This document shows positions 24,949 through 39,100 of a DNA stretch of 64,000 bases, piece by piece. A program made the translations under genes and the position numbers. The notes beneath the pieces were generated by a model. The model worked only from the letters and a program-made list of their open reading frames with translations. It did no database searches and was not told where the DNA came from. The first letter of the stretch is position 1, and each line of letters opens with the position of its first letter. The stretch is taken from assembly GCA_003993805.1 (NCBI GenBank), contig RSEF01000001.1, positions 145,767,783-145,831,782 on the forward strand, written 5' to 3'. This DNA comes from Himantopus leucocephalus. Its lineage: Eukaryota; Chordata; Aves; Charadriiformes; Recurvirostridae.

Positions 24949-25548
24949 TCATTCATTAAAACCTTATTACTTCAAAAAAGATGAGATTGTCCGCTTTTAC
25001 TTTATTTCCTTCCATTTACTTTCACTTTTTTTTCTGAAGTAGTGGCCACAGAAAACCAGAGGACATCAGAAGTGGTTAGAATGTACACAGCAAACTCTGT
25101 ATATATGTCAAACACTCTGACCTTCTGAAATCAAACATGTGTTCCCTGAGGTGTTATTTATTTGCCTACACCCACACTAGAGATAACCCTAAAGTTAGAC
25201 TCTTGACTCTTGTCAAATGGAGATGAAGTGCTAACAAGCAGCTATCAAGTACTTCAAGTACATGTTTCTTCTCCAGTTACAAAAATTTCACTTTAACAGC
25301 TGTTTAACGAATATTTGCAGTTGACAAGAAAAACAATGAGGGTTTTTTTTTTGTTGTTTGTTTGGGGGTTTTTATGTTTGGAGGCTAAAGTCAAGATTAG
25401 ACATTCCTTCATTCTCAAAAGTGTATCAAGCACCTAAAGACTGTCCCCTAACCTCAACTTTAGATTTTTCTTCCTAAAAATTTGGGGCAGGATGTTTTGG
25501 TCTGACTTTGCTAACTGAATCATGGTAATACCCAGGTATTTGGGGTCC

Positions 25549-25580
25549 TCCTCCCCCGCCCCCCCNCCCCCCCCCCCCCC
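25549..25580. repeat. Poly(C) run with unresolved N
   Basis: C homopolymer with N at 25566; a sequencing-difficult tract, so its length is unreliable. Confidence 0.9.
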
Positions 25581-28203
25581 GAAAACAAACAGATTTCACT
25601 ATTCACTATTTTCACCTTTCAGTATTTGCTGTGCTAAGATATTCTATCAAAACATTTCAAGCGTAATGCCATAAGTAGAAGGAAGCATGGGGATACAATG
25701 AGTGGGATGGTAACTTCTTCAAGGACATTGCTCAGCTCTTAAACTCCTCAACTATAACACTGGCTCCAAATGAAGTGGACTTGTCTATGCAGTCTATAGC
25801 AGATTTCACTAATTTAGTGTGCTTAAATGTGTTCTCCAGGAGGACTCAGAAACATCAGTCAGCAAATATATGGTCTCCTTCATTAAACAGAGTGTATCAG
25901 TTCAAACAGGTTATGGCCACACTCTCAGTCCTTCCTTCTTTCAGTAGCCAAAAACAACCACCGGATGCTTATGAATCTCGCTAAAGCTCTAGATAACGGC
26001 CTGGAACAAAGACAGGCTGTGAAAGCACAGCTTCACCTGCTCTGCTGCGGGCTTCTGCCACCCTTTGAGTCAGAACTCGACATGGAGCTGCAGGACCAAC
26101 AAAAATTCCACTGGAGAAATGGCCTCGCAGGGAAGATTTGGACACTTTCCCCCAATTACTCTTTGTCTTCTAAAAGGCCTGCTTCCTTGTCTCAGCAGTT
26201 ACGTTAGTGTGGTCAGGGGCACATATTCAGAACAGGATCCAACCCTTAAAACTTTCACTAATGTCTGCTAAGTCTTAACTGAGGTGTCTTTTAAGAAACA
26301 TTGCATGATACAACTGTTCAATCTTACTTCTATCTGTGGCACTTTTTCTGCCAATATGACAGTTGTATTGAGTTTTGACTTCAAGCAGCTTACCATGTGT
26401 TCCTGTTTTGTTATTGATATGTGCATTATAAACCAGCTCCCCATCTTCCACAAGATTTTTAGGTTTATGATAGTAAGAAAATAGACAAGGCTTCAAATAG
26501 TATTTTTTGTAGTCTGGTGAGGAAAGGAGCTACTTATGAAGTAATACCTCAGAGCTACTCGGACTCTGAATCTTCCTTTTTGATATGCTATGTGGCTCTG
26601 ACCAACTTCTGCAACACAACTATCACACACAACCCTCAACTTTTATATATTACATGAGTTTCTCTGCAACACAGTCTGTGCAAGAAGCTTCTGAAAGCAA
26701 AGAGGCACTGCTGCCCTACAGCCCAAGGACAGTAACAAATATCAGAAAAGCAACTCATATTATGGAAAATTTTGCCTTATTTTACAGAATTTATTTGATC
26801 AGATAAAAGATGAACCTTCAAGTGGTGGTTACTTTGAACAGCTGTGCAACTGAATATATTCTTCAAAGAGCTTATGCTTCCTGCCACAGAATAAATCAGC
26901 TCTTACTATGCATTAGCTCTTTGAAGAGCAGAGAACAGCACAGAACAACAGGCACCACAAGCAACAAAAAAGTATCAGCAGAGAGGGTGCAAGAAGAGAT
27001 AAGGCATTAATTAGGTCTTTCTTACCCGAATCTCTGAAAACTGCTAACACTACAGGGATTTTACAGAGATCACGTATTACATGGCAGACAGCCAACATGA
27101 AGCAAATAATGAATCACTCTGACATCACACAAGGCAAGTTCTAGATATAAAACAGTCTGATCAGTATAAAATCACACTACTGACGAACAGTGACTTTAAC
27201 TACCCATGAACTGCAATCTTCCTTCAGAAAGCTACTGCTTGGATTGTTTCATTGTCATTTGGAAACATATAAAAGCTAATGAGAAAACCTCTCAAGCCCA
27301 GACGCTCAACACAGAGTAACCAAGGCCCTGAAAACTCAACACCTATCACTATACTAATCACCCCAGGACTATTAAGTTTTGTCTTTGTTTTGTCTCACAT
27401 CCTGCAATGCCGTTTGGAGGAATACATCTATCTTGATTACCTTGGGGGGTGGGTCTATTTGGGTTTTGTTTGGTGGTTTGGGGTGGGTTTTTTTGTGGGT
27501 TAGCAGAGGCGGGGAGGGAGGGAGGAAGGAAGGAGACATTACTTGATTCGAACAACTCCTTGGTAAGTCAGCTTTGGAAGCAGGTTTTTAGGTTTCTTGC
27601 CTTTTTACTCTGTCCTTATCTGGTGAGCAAATGATTTGTCACTGCTGAAAGAAACTGCTATACATGTAAGTACTGATGAAAGCATCAGGAGAAGCCCCGA
27701 CCCTAAAGATTAACTGAACACTGAAAAGAGGGTCTAGGACACTCAGCACACAAGAGGTGTGCAGAGGGAATGCTGGCAGGAGCAGGAAATACAGTGACAG
27801 GTACTGATGAACATTAATCCCTGCTGAACACAGCCATGAAAAAAACACAAACTGACAAGGACTCAACCCAGACTAGAGGAACTCATTCTTTTATTTACTC
27901 TTGCATCATTTCTCTGCAGGATTAGTCAATACTTGCTAGATTCGATCTGATCTGCTTCAATCACAAGTTCATCAGTAAACAGACCCAGCCACCTACAAAT
28001 GGGATGTTTATACTCACATTTTAGAAACAATAGAACAAATATTTTAAAGAAAAAATTGACAGATGCAACACTAAGAGTGGAACTGACAGCTTCTAACTTG
28101 GCAAGTAAACCAAAAAGACATTCTTTCCCCATTCATTCAAAACCAGGGATTTAACATTTTCAATTACTGAAAGAAGGTGCAAGGATCGCATACCTTCCAG
28201 AAC

Positions 28204-28250
28204 ACCCAGGCCAATGGTATCCTGGGGTGCATCAAGAAGAGTGTGGCCAG
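28204..28250 (+). repeat. CR1 LINE fragment cut by gap (sense)
   Basis: 'cacccaggccaatggtatcctggggtgcatcaagaagagtgtggccag' is a standard CR1 phrase read in sense. It runs straight into the N gap, so the contig broke inside this repeat. Confidence 0.88.
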
Positions 28251-28350
28251 NNNNNNNNNNNNNNNNNNNNNNNNNNNNNNNNNNNNNNNNNNNNNNNNNN
28301 NNNNNNNNNNNNNNNNNNNNNNNNNNNNNNNNNNNNNNNNNNNNNNNNNN
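28251..28350. other. Assembly gap, 100 N
   Basis: A block of exactly 100 N, the usual placeholder for a gap of unknown size. CR1 sequence on its left and an A-run on its right do not prove that the two contigs are adjacent. Confidence 0.98.
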
Positions 28351-31300
28351 AAAAAAAAAAGACGGCATAGGTAGGTAATTACAATGATACAACTTTAACC
28401 AGTGAGCTTATCTTGCAAAAAAGTACCTTGGCATTTTCACTACTGTCTATCCAAAAACAGTACATATCTCACCAGCTTCAGAAAACCAAAAGGAATGATA
28501 TATATTAATATCATAGCTGAGATCAATTATCTTAACTACCTCTGCCAGCCATTTCAGGGATGCTTTGAGTCACAAGTTGTACATTACATTTAATAGTTTC
28601 CAGCTTCCACTCAGAAAAGCTCCAGCTGGCCAAAGATCATCTTGTCTGGAAGAATATTAATTCTGGTAGAAGATTTATGACCTACAATCCAAATCCTTTT
28701 TATTTCAAGAAGAAGCTATGATGTCTTCCTTCTGAGCAGGATCCCTCCTGTCTCGCTTTGTCTGTTCTGCCTCATCCGAAAACCTGATAAATATCACTGT
28801 CCAGATCTTAATTTAATTCTGCACTCCTTGTGATCCTCCCCCTAGCACATTAACTCTATCCCCCTCAATATCAAATGACAAGAATTTTTTTGAATTCGCT
28901 TTCCTTAATTGTCTTTACGCAGCTATCAGGGGTCAAGTTCAGATTGTGTTTAAAAAGACAAGCGGCTTGACCAGTTGCATCCATGCCACCTACATCGGCA
29001 GAGCTCAAGTGTTACTCACTTCCTCCCCCAACAAGACACCAGTGAACACCACTAGGATGCCTGGATTCAACTACAAGGTCCAGAGTTAACATGACAGTAC
29101 ACATACAGCTGTGCAGTTCTTGCTTGCAAACAGATCATAAAACCAGAATTGCAAATCTACATATTCATTTTTAGAGATGAATACAGTACACACCTTTAAA
29201 ACACAGACAGGAGGAGATACATACAAGGAAGTAAGAACAGAGAAGCAGAGAGGATGTGTGTGTGCATGTGGAAAACCATTAGCAAAAAGACCAGAAAGAA
29301 GGCGAAATGGATCTTCAGATTATTTCTCATTTAGCAACAAGACGGTGAAAGCCTACAGGAAATATTTACCAATATTGTTTCTAAGAAAGTAAGATCTATA
29401 GAATAATGTCACCTTTATACTAGTACAAATCAAGCAGGCATTTAATAAACATGACATCAGATGAACACACCCAGCGTAATTCAGACATCCTCTGTGAAAA
29501 GTGTGGGTGGCCAGGTACAGATCAATTCAACAGATAATGAAGTGATCCACTCAAATGCTACAAATGTTTACCAAGCAACCAGCAAAAGATATTGCCACAC
29601 CACAAAAGTTCTAGGCTGTGTCACCAACCTGCACAGTATCGCACACAGCATGCATCTAGCACAGCAGCGAGCTCTCGACAGCTATATATAAAGCGACACA
29701 GAACTGCTACAACCTCGCAAAGGCAAAGTAATCAGTTATTTAACAGTGCCCTTACAAAAATCATTTTTATCCTTCGCCTGCACCTCTAATAGTTTGTGTC
29801 TCCAATGGCAGAATGAAAGTCGGAGAGCATGAGAAACAATTTTTAGTTAAAAAGCATAGGTCTACAGTGAATCACTGTCGAATCCAGTTCCGCAAATGCA
29901 GTTCTGTTGTTCAGTGCCTAACTGCACAGTATGGAATATCTTATCATCACATATAAGTCAAGGACGGGAGGCAAATATATACAGAATTAAGAAAACAGGA
30001 AACCTCATTTAATAAAAAAAGTCTTCCTTTTGGGGGAACTTTTGTATTATTCTTCTACCTCGCTTCCAACAGATAATTTGATAGTGGGGTAAAGTATTTT
30101 TTTAAAATAAAACTTTGGCTAACAGTTTTTCTTTATTTTTAATTAAAATTACCTAGTTCAGAACATAATGAACAGACCACTCACATCTCATTAAATCCAC
30201 CCTCCAATACAATTATGCATCCGATCTGAATTCCTCAGGTTTTTCTTGCCCATGCACTCTTGGGCACAAATTCAATTCCAGTTCTCTTTCCTGGATGTCT
30301 ACAAGGCGGTTAGGAAAAGGGTGGAAGTCCCCAGCTGCCACACAGACCTTCTCTTTGCAGGTATCATGCCACTTTACAAAGGCAAGTGTGTTTCATTACC
30401 TCCACTTGGTATGAGAAAAATAAAGCAGATTAAGTGATTTGTTCAGCCTAGCAGAACCAGGACTTCTGTGACATCTACTTTTGTTCCTACACTTTAGAAA
30501 CAAGGCAACCAACGATATAAAAATTCACACATTCCCAGGTGAGCTTCAAACAAGCCAGTGTTTTAATGTAACTTGGTCAGTTATCTAAGTAGGAGAAACT
30601 TCTATGGAAATGGCATTCATAATATTGAACATGATTTCATGTAGCTTTCCACACATGAACTGCAGTATACAGGTAATCTATTTCATGTTTCCTAACCCTT
30701 GTTTTTTTTTTTAATACACAACTTCTGCAAGCTTGTTTGCGTGGGAGTTTTTTGGGGGGGCAGGGGTGTGGAGGAGGTGTTTTGGAGGTGTTATATTTAG
30801 CGATGTAATCATGGTATTAAGGGATCTGGCCAACTCCCTTCCAAATTTACTTTATTTCATTGATTAATATTGCATTTTTAACTAGCCAAACAGGACAACT
30901 GTGAGGAACTAGTTTATCAACGTGCTTCCAAGTTAGTCCCCATGTGTGGGAATCACCTCACATAACTTTGGCTGCATAACTGTCAGATAGATAATTTAAG
31001 GGACCCACCTGAGTGCTCCTCTCTATCAAGAGCGGAGCACATCCACAGGTCAGTACATTCCAGCCAGAGAATCACATCAAAACATGTGGCAGCCTAAAAT
31101 CCTCACCTAAGCCATAAGGCAGGCAGTGCTGTTCTGCCCTAACACGTACAACCTGCTTGCACAAGACGGTTTTGTGAATGGCCCTTTCACATCCATACTT
31201 CATCAACACTATATATACCTCCCCCAGAGCATCCATAGGTCATACTGAAGTGACACACTATTGAAATGTATGGCAGCATTACTAAGACAGACTTGGGCAT

Positions 31301-32029
31301 AGAGACCTCCATAAAATAAATGTTCTCTGCTTGTTAAATCAGACACTGACATATATGCACCTATGTCCATTTCATCCAGAAAATTGTTTTGTACATACCA
31401 TAAATTTCCCTATTTGATTTACAATTAGTTACACATAATTCCTTATGTAAGTATTGGAAAGGTCAAAGACTTTCTGAAAATGTAACATGCAATTCTATTT
31501 AGAAAAATCCTTCTTATGAAGAAAACCTTAAGAAAGGAAAAAAGTGGGAGGTTATTAACAGCAAGAAGGCATCCTTCACAAAAACTAAATCTACGTCCAC
31601 ATGAAGATAAAGAAACACAAATACTTTTAAGTTGAATATATAAATACCAAATCATTAGTCTGCCTAAAATATTTGAGAAGCAACTTGTAAAAGGCATAAA
31701 TAACTAAGAGTAAATTATTTTTCATTATTTTTCATTTAAGGTGAAAAATCTGGCATTGTAGACCTAATCAATTATCGTGATTAAAAAAATTAAATAAAAC
31801 TCATACTCAAAGAAGCTATCACCATGGCATTAAAAAAATGAGCATTTTGCTTGTGTGCACTGTCAAGGAGTTTGAAAGACATTCCTAAGCTAAAAACCTT
31901 CTTCATGGGAGCCTGATGTGCCCATCTCAAATTGAAGTGTTAAAAGAAGTGGTTACAAAACAAATAGACGAAATAAGACAGTAAAAAATCACTGGAAACA
32001 GATGGTACTCACTCAATTTTGAAGCAACT
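28351..32029. other. Probable CTPS2 intron DNA (segment 2)
   Basis: Starts with an A-run after the gap. AT-rich, no exon recognised on either strand. G/T-rich stretch near 30740-30790. The placement inside a CTPS2 intron is inferred from the repaired gene model. Confidence 0.5.
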
Positions 32030-33180
32030 GAAGGGTGAAATAGCTGAGTTAGTAACTGTGGTGAATAACCTCTCATCAGCCTTGTCACCCAAAGACTCTG
32101 AAGTGGCAAATGCTTCAGAGGAGATACAGAGACCTATAGTCTGAAACACCTGATGTCCGTGCCTTGCAACCTACAAGAACCTTTAACAAAAATATAGAAG
32201 TAGGGGGCACCTAGGCAGCTTTAACCGGTTGGGACACTGCCAACAAAGATTTTGTAAAGGGAGGTTGTCTGTCTGTCATCTAGCTCTTGAAGTTCTTCAA
32301 AGTAAAAGTACGTGTATAAGGGAGATTTGTTTGATAATCAAAGTCCACTTTGATTTCTAACAGGCATTAGAAAGGCATCTAAGGCATGTAATCAAAGACT
32401 CATAAAAAAATAAGCAGCTACAGGATTAACACACACAAAATACAGTTAAAAGATAAAGTACAAGACTAGAATAAAAAGCAACTTTTCACAGTGGAGGAAA
32501 TGCACTAGTAGAGTTGAACGAGGCTCTAGGAATAGTACATTCACCTTATTTGATAAAAAGAAATAAGAATGAACAGTAGGTGACAGCCTGCTGATGACAC
32601 CTAATTTACTGAGGGTAATAAAGATGAGGGCTTACTACAAAGCATCACAAAAGGACCTTCTGAAACTTAGTGATCAAAGATTAAAATGTCAGGTGAAATT
32701 CAGCAGAATCAAATATAAATCCATGCACAGAGGATAAAACAAGCTTAATTTCACATCACAGTTACAGGCTTTAAGCTCATCACAGCCCCTTGGGAAGAGG
32801 ACCTTGAGACTACAATAGACAGTTCTATGAAGATGTCAGTTCAACACTCAGTGACAGTCAAAAGCTATTTAACATTATCAGCAATTACAAAAGGAAGAAA
32901 GACCACAACAGAGGAGATTCATTGTAACACTTCTTATGTCTATGCTGGCCACAGTTTATACTGCGCAGTTTAGGTCTTCCAGTTTTCTCTGGCTTGAACA
33001 CATCTGACCTGTAAGTTGTAGGAAACAAGAAAATATACTGGGGAAGCATCACTGTACACCTGCTCTACTATATTTTCCCACAGATAATTACTCATAGATG
33101 ACAATGGAGACAGGTGATGGGCCAAATGGGCCTTTGGTCTAGATGGAACTGTGGTCTGACCCAGTGTGCTTTTCTTAAAT
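32030..33180 (+). repeat. Ancient CR1-like LINE (sense)
   Basis: Diverged but in the right order: 'ctagctcttgaagttcttcaaag', 'gacagcctgctgatgacacc' (the RT active-site region, decayed), 'gtgaaattcagcagaatcaaatataaatccatgca', 'gaagaggaccttgagactacaatagacagttctatgaagatgtcagttcaacactcagtg', 'gatgggccaaatgggcctttggtctagatggaactgtggtctgacccagtgtg' (a known old CR1 3' end). No open frame survives. Confidence 0.75.
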
Positions 33181-36100
33181 AAAGGTGATACCATAAAATG
33201 CACTGGAGAACACCAAACATATTTCCTACCTGTGATACAACCATAGGTGTGCTTAGTTCACAAATATATTTCATCAGTTCCATATGGGTTCTAGGACGAA
33301 AGCAGGGTTCTTTCATTTTAATTCGTTATCTCAAATAAAGGTCCTCCCAGTGCTGCCTGTCACTTGAACTTCAGGTTTCGCTTAGTTTGCAAGGACATGG
33401 TGGAATGAAGATGAAATTAAATAAATTCACTGATGAAAGAATTTTTAGAAACTTTTTCTGTTGTTTGCTTAAGTACTGGCTCTCTAATGCCCCCAAGAAG
33501 ACAGAGACGATTACGTGTCTTGTCACTTAAATTCCAGCTCAGAAAACATAGGCAAAAAGCATTTAAGTTGGGTGGGAAGGTGCTAATATAAATATATTCA
33601 CAACATAATGTTGCTAATGATACTGAATTTCAAAAACAGTAATTTATTTGGTGTTACAGAAATCATATCATTTCTGTATACCATCACTTAGAATTCCACA
33701 TTCACAGTGAAACAGCAAGACTACACAAACCTTGTAAGAACTCTAATTATCTCTACTTAAAATAGATTATTTTGAGGAGGTTTAGAGTATTTTTCTGCCA
33801 CAAGACAAAAAAGTTTTGCACAAAGTCAAGCTGTGCAAGAAAGCAATGGTTGCTGATCTGTGTTGTTTGCAGACACAGCACGTCTGCTGTGATTTGTCAA
33901 AACTTATTTTTCAGTTTACAGATTGAGCAATACTGAGGCTTTGGTATTTTTGCCAGGCTCTTGGGCAACTGTTGGATTCCCTTCTCATCAGTGAAGACCA
34001 ACGTTAACAGTTTCATGGTAAGTTACACCTCTGATCCCTACACAGGCTCTCTGTAATTAGCCAGGCCAAATGATAACCCCAATGGAAGCCACAACTAATT
34101 AAATCTATATTATCTTTTAGCCGCAATGCAATAATCACCAAATGTTTTTATACATATATTTTCACCATTTTCAAATCTATATTTCCAGATTCTTCACAGC
34201 TAGACATTAGGGCTTTTTAACCCTAGGGTGCGATGAACAACAGAAGATGAGTGTGCAGAGGTGTTGGGAAAAATCAACTTTAGTCATGTCTCAGAGGAAA
34301 ACCAATGTTTCTCCTTTTTTGATGTTTCGGCAGTCATGACATACAAAGGCCACATAGCATGCACAGGTATCTTGAGGTTACACAGGTCTGTTCCAAACTG
34401 ATGCTAGCCTTAAGGCTGAGCTCCACATGGCACCTGGTGCACACCCTTACAAGCTAAAGACACTTAAAACTTTCCTATAAAATCCTCTCCACTCTTGATT
34501 CTGAATACTAAGAAACTTCTTAAAGCTGTAATTTGTTGAAGCTTAGCTGTGAACTTCTATGTATTACAGGAAAGGAAGAAAAGCAAAAAGCAAAGCCTTT
34601 CTGTGTTGAAGGCAAGACTAGTCACTAACCTAAAATAAATGAAACTGGCTCTAAGGTTGACTCTTCAATTCAACTTAATTGATAGTTGTGTTCCTCACCA
34701 GAACAAACGAGAAATGAGTTATGACTGACAGTGATAATTTGGTAACTTCAGTTTATAAAAAAATGCAAATCTACTTTTTTTAAGTTCTGTTTTACAGTTG
34801 TTTATAAACTGCTCATTCAATGCATTTGTGTAAACTGAGAACTTCCAAACTACCACTGGTGCTACTTACTGAATTTATTATAATTTGGCTTTGATTTAGC
34901 AATATCATCAGGTAATTAGGAAATCTAAACTTAAGCTAAGTACAGAAGCACTATTCCTTCTTGACTACAGTTTTTGTTAAGTAGTAATAGCTTAAATTCT
35001 TTCAATAGGCCATAATCACATATAAAATATTTAGACAACTTACTGCTCTATGCTGTTAGTTAGACAATGACTACTCTTTGCGTAAGCCTGATTAGTTCCC
35101 TCTCATTTAATCTTTGATTTTCCCTCATGTGCCAGGGTAACTCTTGATTTGGTCAAAAGAGGGGGTAGAGGGAAGACTTCTCTAGCAGCCTTTTGCTTCC
35201 ATTGTCCCAGATTCTCATATCAGAGAGAACCAAAACAAAGTTATTCATGGTAATTTACTTAAAGAACATTTTGAGAGTCTTCCTTTGGAAAGAATTTAGA
35301 AAATATCTATTACTTCTACAAATCAACAGATAAAAGTGCAAACAGATGAGGCATTTGTATGCCAAAGGTAAAGCCATTACTTCGTAACATCATTTTTGTT
35401 ATGTTTCACATTGACAATGAAAAGTATCCCAGAATACTACTAATTATCTGATTTTACATGGCATGGCACACTTGCAGACTGCTGACTGAGAATTAGCAAC
35501 TTCTGGAGCTCAACCAGTGCATATAATCGCCTCTTTCTCTGAATCAAAGAGAGAGCTCCAAGGTTCGTTCCACTATGCTATTTATTTCTCCTCCTCTGCA
35601 TTTCATGCTCCTTAGTCTGACAAGGCCAGCGAGGCTGATCTAGTTGTTCTTATAGAGTGCTGAAGGTAAAGAAATTGAACAGAGGTATTCATAGGCTGTG
35701 ACCAAAGAGGCCTTGTAAAATGAATTCCATTTCTTTCTCCCTAAGAGCACCTCTCATGGTTGCTGCTGTGTTCCCCAAACTTAGCTGTTCCTGGAAGAAA
35801 GCAGATGGTCATTTCCTAGCACAAGCACCTGTCCTCAAATCAGGACAGGCACTGTCTCAATAATTCCCTTCTCCTTCAGCAGAGAGGCCAGCGCAGCTGC
35901 AGCAGGGTCACAGTGACCTAGAGGGTCACTGCAGCACAATCCTGATGAAAGAGGTCAGTGCCCGATTTCCAGGGCTTGAGCACTGTAACTGTGCTGAGAG
36001 CCCACAGTCCCTACCCAGTGTACAAAGACATCCACACAAGAGCACACGCTGGTCCATGTGGTCAAAAATTCAGAATACTCATTCTCCCAGCTCCTGATCT

Positions 36101-39100
36101 TTAATGTTAAAGGCGAAATTGTTTTAGACAGAGAAGCCAGAACCCAGGTTTCCCCATTTTCCCTACATGCACACAAAGAGAATCAAGAGTATCTTATCAC
36201 ATCACCACACCATCTGTAGGCTTGCTTTAAAAGAAAGCGTCACTAACTCACATTATATCAGGCCCCTTTCTATCAAATCGTATTAAATAAATTGTGAGAA
36301 TACATAACGGATTAGGCCCGTCCAGGATCGAGACAACCAGATGTGTCATTTCTGACTCACTAGTAGGATTATTACATTGACAGACAGTAGTACTGGACTT
36401 GCATGGAAACAGATCATATTTATTTCTAGGCAAGAAGATAGCTGGGCAAAGGACTTCCTTACTAGTATTTTCACACTTTGGGATTCAGGCATCTCAGTGC
36501 CAAGTAATTCCTACATTATGTGCCCATGTGGTTTATTAGGTGCACCTCTTTTGAACAGTCCATCAGGTTTGCACCAAGAGCAACAACAATGCTTTGAAAA
36601 CAAACTACAGAACTCAATTCTCTCTCTCCTCATCCATTTCATTTTCAGAATGAAGACAGGATCTTAGATACAGCTGAAGACATCTAGAGAGTCCAGGCAT
36701 CTCCAAGGTCAGAGAGCTGAGAGGAGACTTAATCTCATCAGGAAAATAACAAACTTGCTAGTGCCCCTTGTACAGCATTACCTTACTTATATTTACTTTG
36801 TCCTACCTGAAACGCTTTTGTCACTACTCTGTAAATCCTTATGTGCCTTGCTGGAATGGAAATGTATGCATTTTTGAACACTGTTAAGAATTCCGAAAAA
36901 AACAAACCCGAGTTTAGTAAGGAACAAAACATTTTAGGGTTTTAGCAGTTACAGTAATTGTACATTTCAGCTGTGGCAGTAACGACCTTATTGCACTGTT
37001 GCATGAACCAAGGTTCAGAAAGTGGAAGGATAAAACCTCTTCTTGAGACACATTCTTCCTCAAAACTGTCTCAGGTAACATAAAATATCTACATCACAGG
37101 GACTTTCAGCAATATAATAGTTTGTCTGCTAGATGTGTACATGTGACAGCAAAAGCTGACACATATAGCTACAATGAATAACACATCACCAATTTAAAGC
37201 TGACTACAAACAACGCATCATATTAGATCATTCATCCCTGTAGCAGCCGCACCCAGTCCTCTTTAAGGAGACACCTTCAACGTCTCATTAAGTATATGTC
37301 ACACTATAACAAGGGAGGGCCTGGAAGAAACTCTTGTCAGGATAACCCATATAGTTCAAGTTTAATTTGTGAGATGAGACAACCCTTTTACGCATCACCA
37401 CTGGAGGTTTTACAAACAATGGCAATTTTAACATAAGGAATGCATCACCTGTGACACACAAAGGATTTTACAACCCATCCTCAACTTCCATCTAACAGTT
37501 CCATACCTCAAAGCAATGCCAGGTTCTCTACAATGGCTGTAGTGCAGTTTGCTGAACTTCTCACCCATAATTATTTGATCATTTTCAGAAAATTTGTTAA
37601 CTGGATGTTCCTTTTCTTGCAACCTGTCCTTTGTCTCCTCCTAGCCTGACAGCAAGAACCCCTGGCAATGGCAACATTGAAAAGTTCTAACACAACTCCC
37701 CTATTTGCGCTAGAGTTAGTTCCCACGTCTGCCAACACACACCTTGGAAAAGGTCCTATGTAGTAGACTGACTATCAGCATCCCAACTTTAAAGCCTTTT
37801 CCTTTTTGCAGGCAGCGCAAGAATGTCTGAAGACGACTGCAGTTGCAGGACTGATTCTCCGCAGAACTCACCAAAGCCCTTATAGTCAAAATGAACACAT
37901 ATTGTGGTAGCAGCAGACATCTGCATCTCCACAGCTTTCCTTTTATTATTTGCAAATTATCTACAGTACAACTATTTTAAAAAATGTATTCCTACTGATC
38001 TATTACTGTATGTATCCCATATTTAACTCCAGATGCAGCACGGGGACTGGTATTTTACAACAGGCATAGACACATGTACATTCTTTATACTAGCATTGGT
38101 TCTATACAAATACTGCTCTGCTACTTTACTCAATAAGAAATCAAACTTACTTGACACCTGTGCAAGATCTTCGCAAATCAGATAAGAAATCACATGTTCC
38201 ACAGAGTCCCTAATCTAGCTCAACTTATTTAAATTGTCCCATCATCCTTCTCCAATTCCACTCCAGAAAAATCAAAGTTAACAAAGGGCTTTGATCTAGT
38301 GACTGATGTCTGGAAGCTAGAGATGATGCACAAGCAGTATACAAGTAGAAATAAGTGAATACTAAGCACAAAACCACCTCCTGCTCTTTCTTTCCAAATG
38401 CACAACATCCACAAACATATCTTCTCAATTATAGCCAACTTCACCTTGACAGCAGACATTTCTATACTGCAATCAGGCTGTAACATAAGCCTCACAGAGA
38501 TTCCTCAACTAGCTTTAAAGTAGTTGGGCTCACATACAGGTAACAGTGATGCTCCTACAATAAAATACACCAAAGAAGCTGGAAAAATACTGGAGGGTTA
38601 GGGCGTTAACCCATCAGCAGAGGATTAAACAGGATGACCGAGATAGTTGCTGCCCTCAGGTGACAGCCCCACCCCTGTTGAAGGTGCCTTGTGCCTTCCA
38701 ACAGTGTCAGTGAATGGCATAGGAATCCACTTGTAGGCCAACCCAATTTATAGTCCAGCACGTTAAGGTAAACAAGGAGCATGGATTCACGTACCATTCA
38801 GCCATCAATGGTGGCAGGAAGGATGTGACAGGGGCAAAAGAGATAGCACCTGAGTTACCATCCCACTTAATCCATCATTAAACGTGCATGAACACTGTGT
38901 GATCATGATGCCATAAGCTTCACAACTCCTACCGCTAGCAGTAGTGCCCAAACTTCAGTCATCCCTGCAGCTTGTATTCTCTTACTCTCCAATGTGATTG
39001 GAATTGCTTGCTCCAAATATGCCAGCAAACCAGTTTACTAGGGCAATACTCAGCAATAGCCGATTTTGAGTGAACACTGAATCTGCAGACACCATCACTG

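Larger units (their letters stand above)
23353..28250 (-). other. CTPS2: CTPS2 intron, truncated by assembly gap
   Basis: Intron upstream of the VIDMPEHN exon, running into the N gap. Contains a poly(A) run with an N (24905-24948), a poly(C) run with an N (25551-25580), a G/T-rich patch (27440-27530) and, at its end, the start of a CR1 copy. No exon recognised on either strand. Confidence 0.75.

Noticed and set aside
24683..25042. 119-residue frame with a poly-lysine stretch
   Set aside because: The lysines come from a poly(A) run containing an N.
28093..28392. Frames reading through the first N gap
   Set aside because: The residues are unknown bases; no protein can be inferred.
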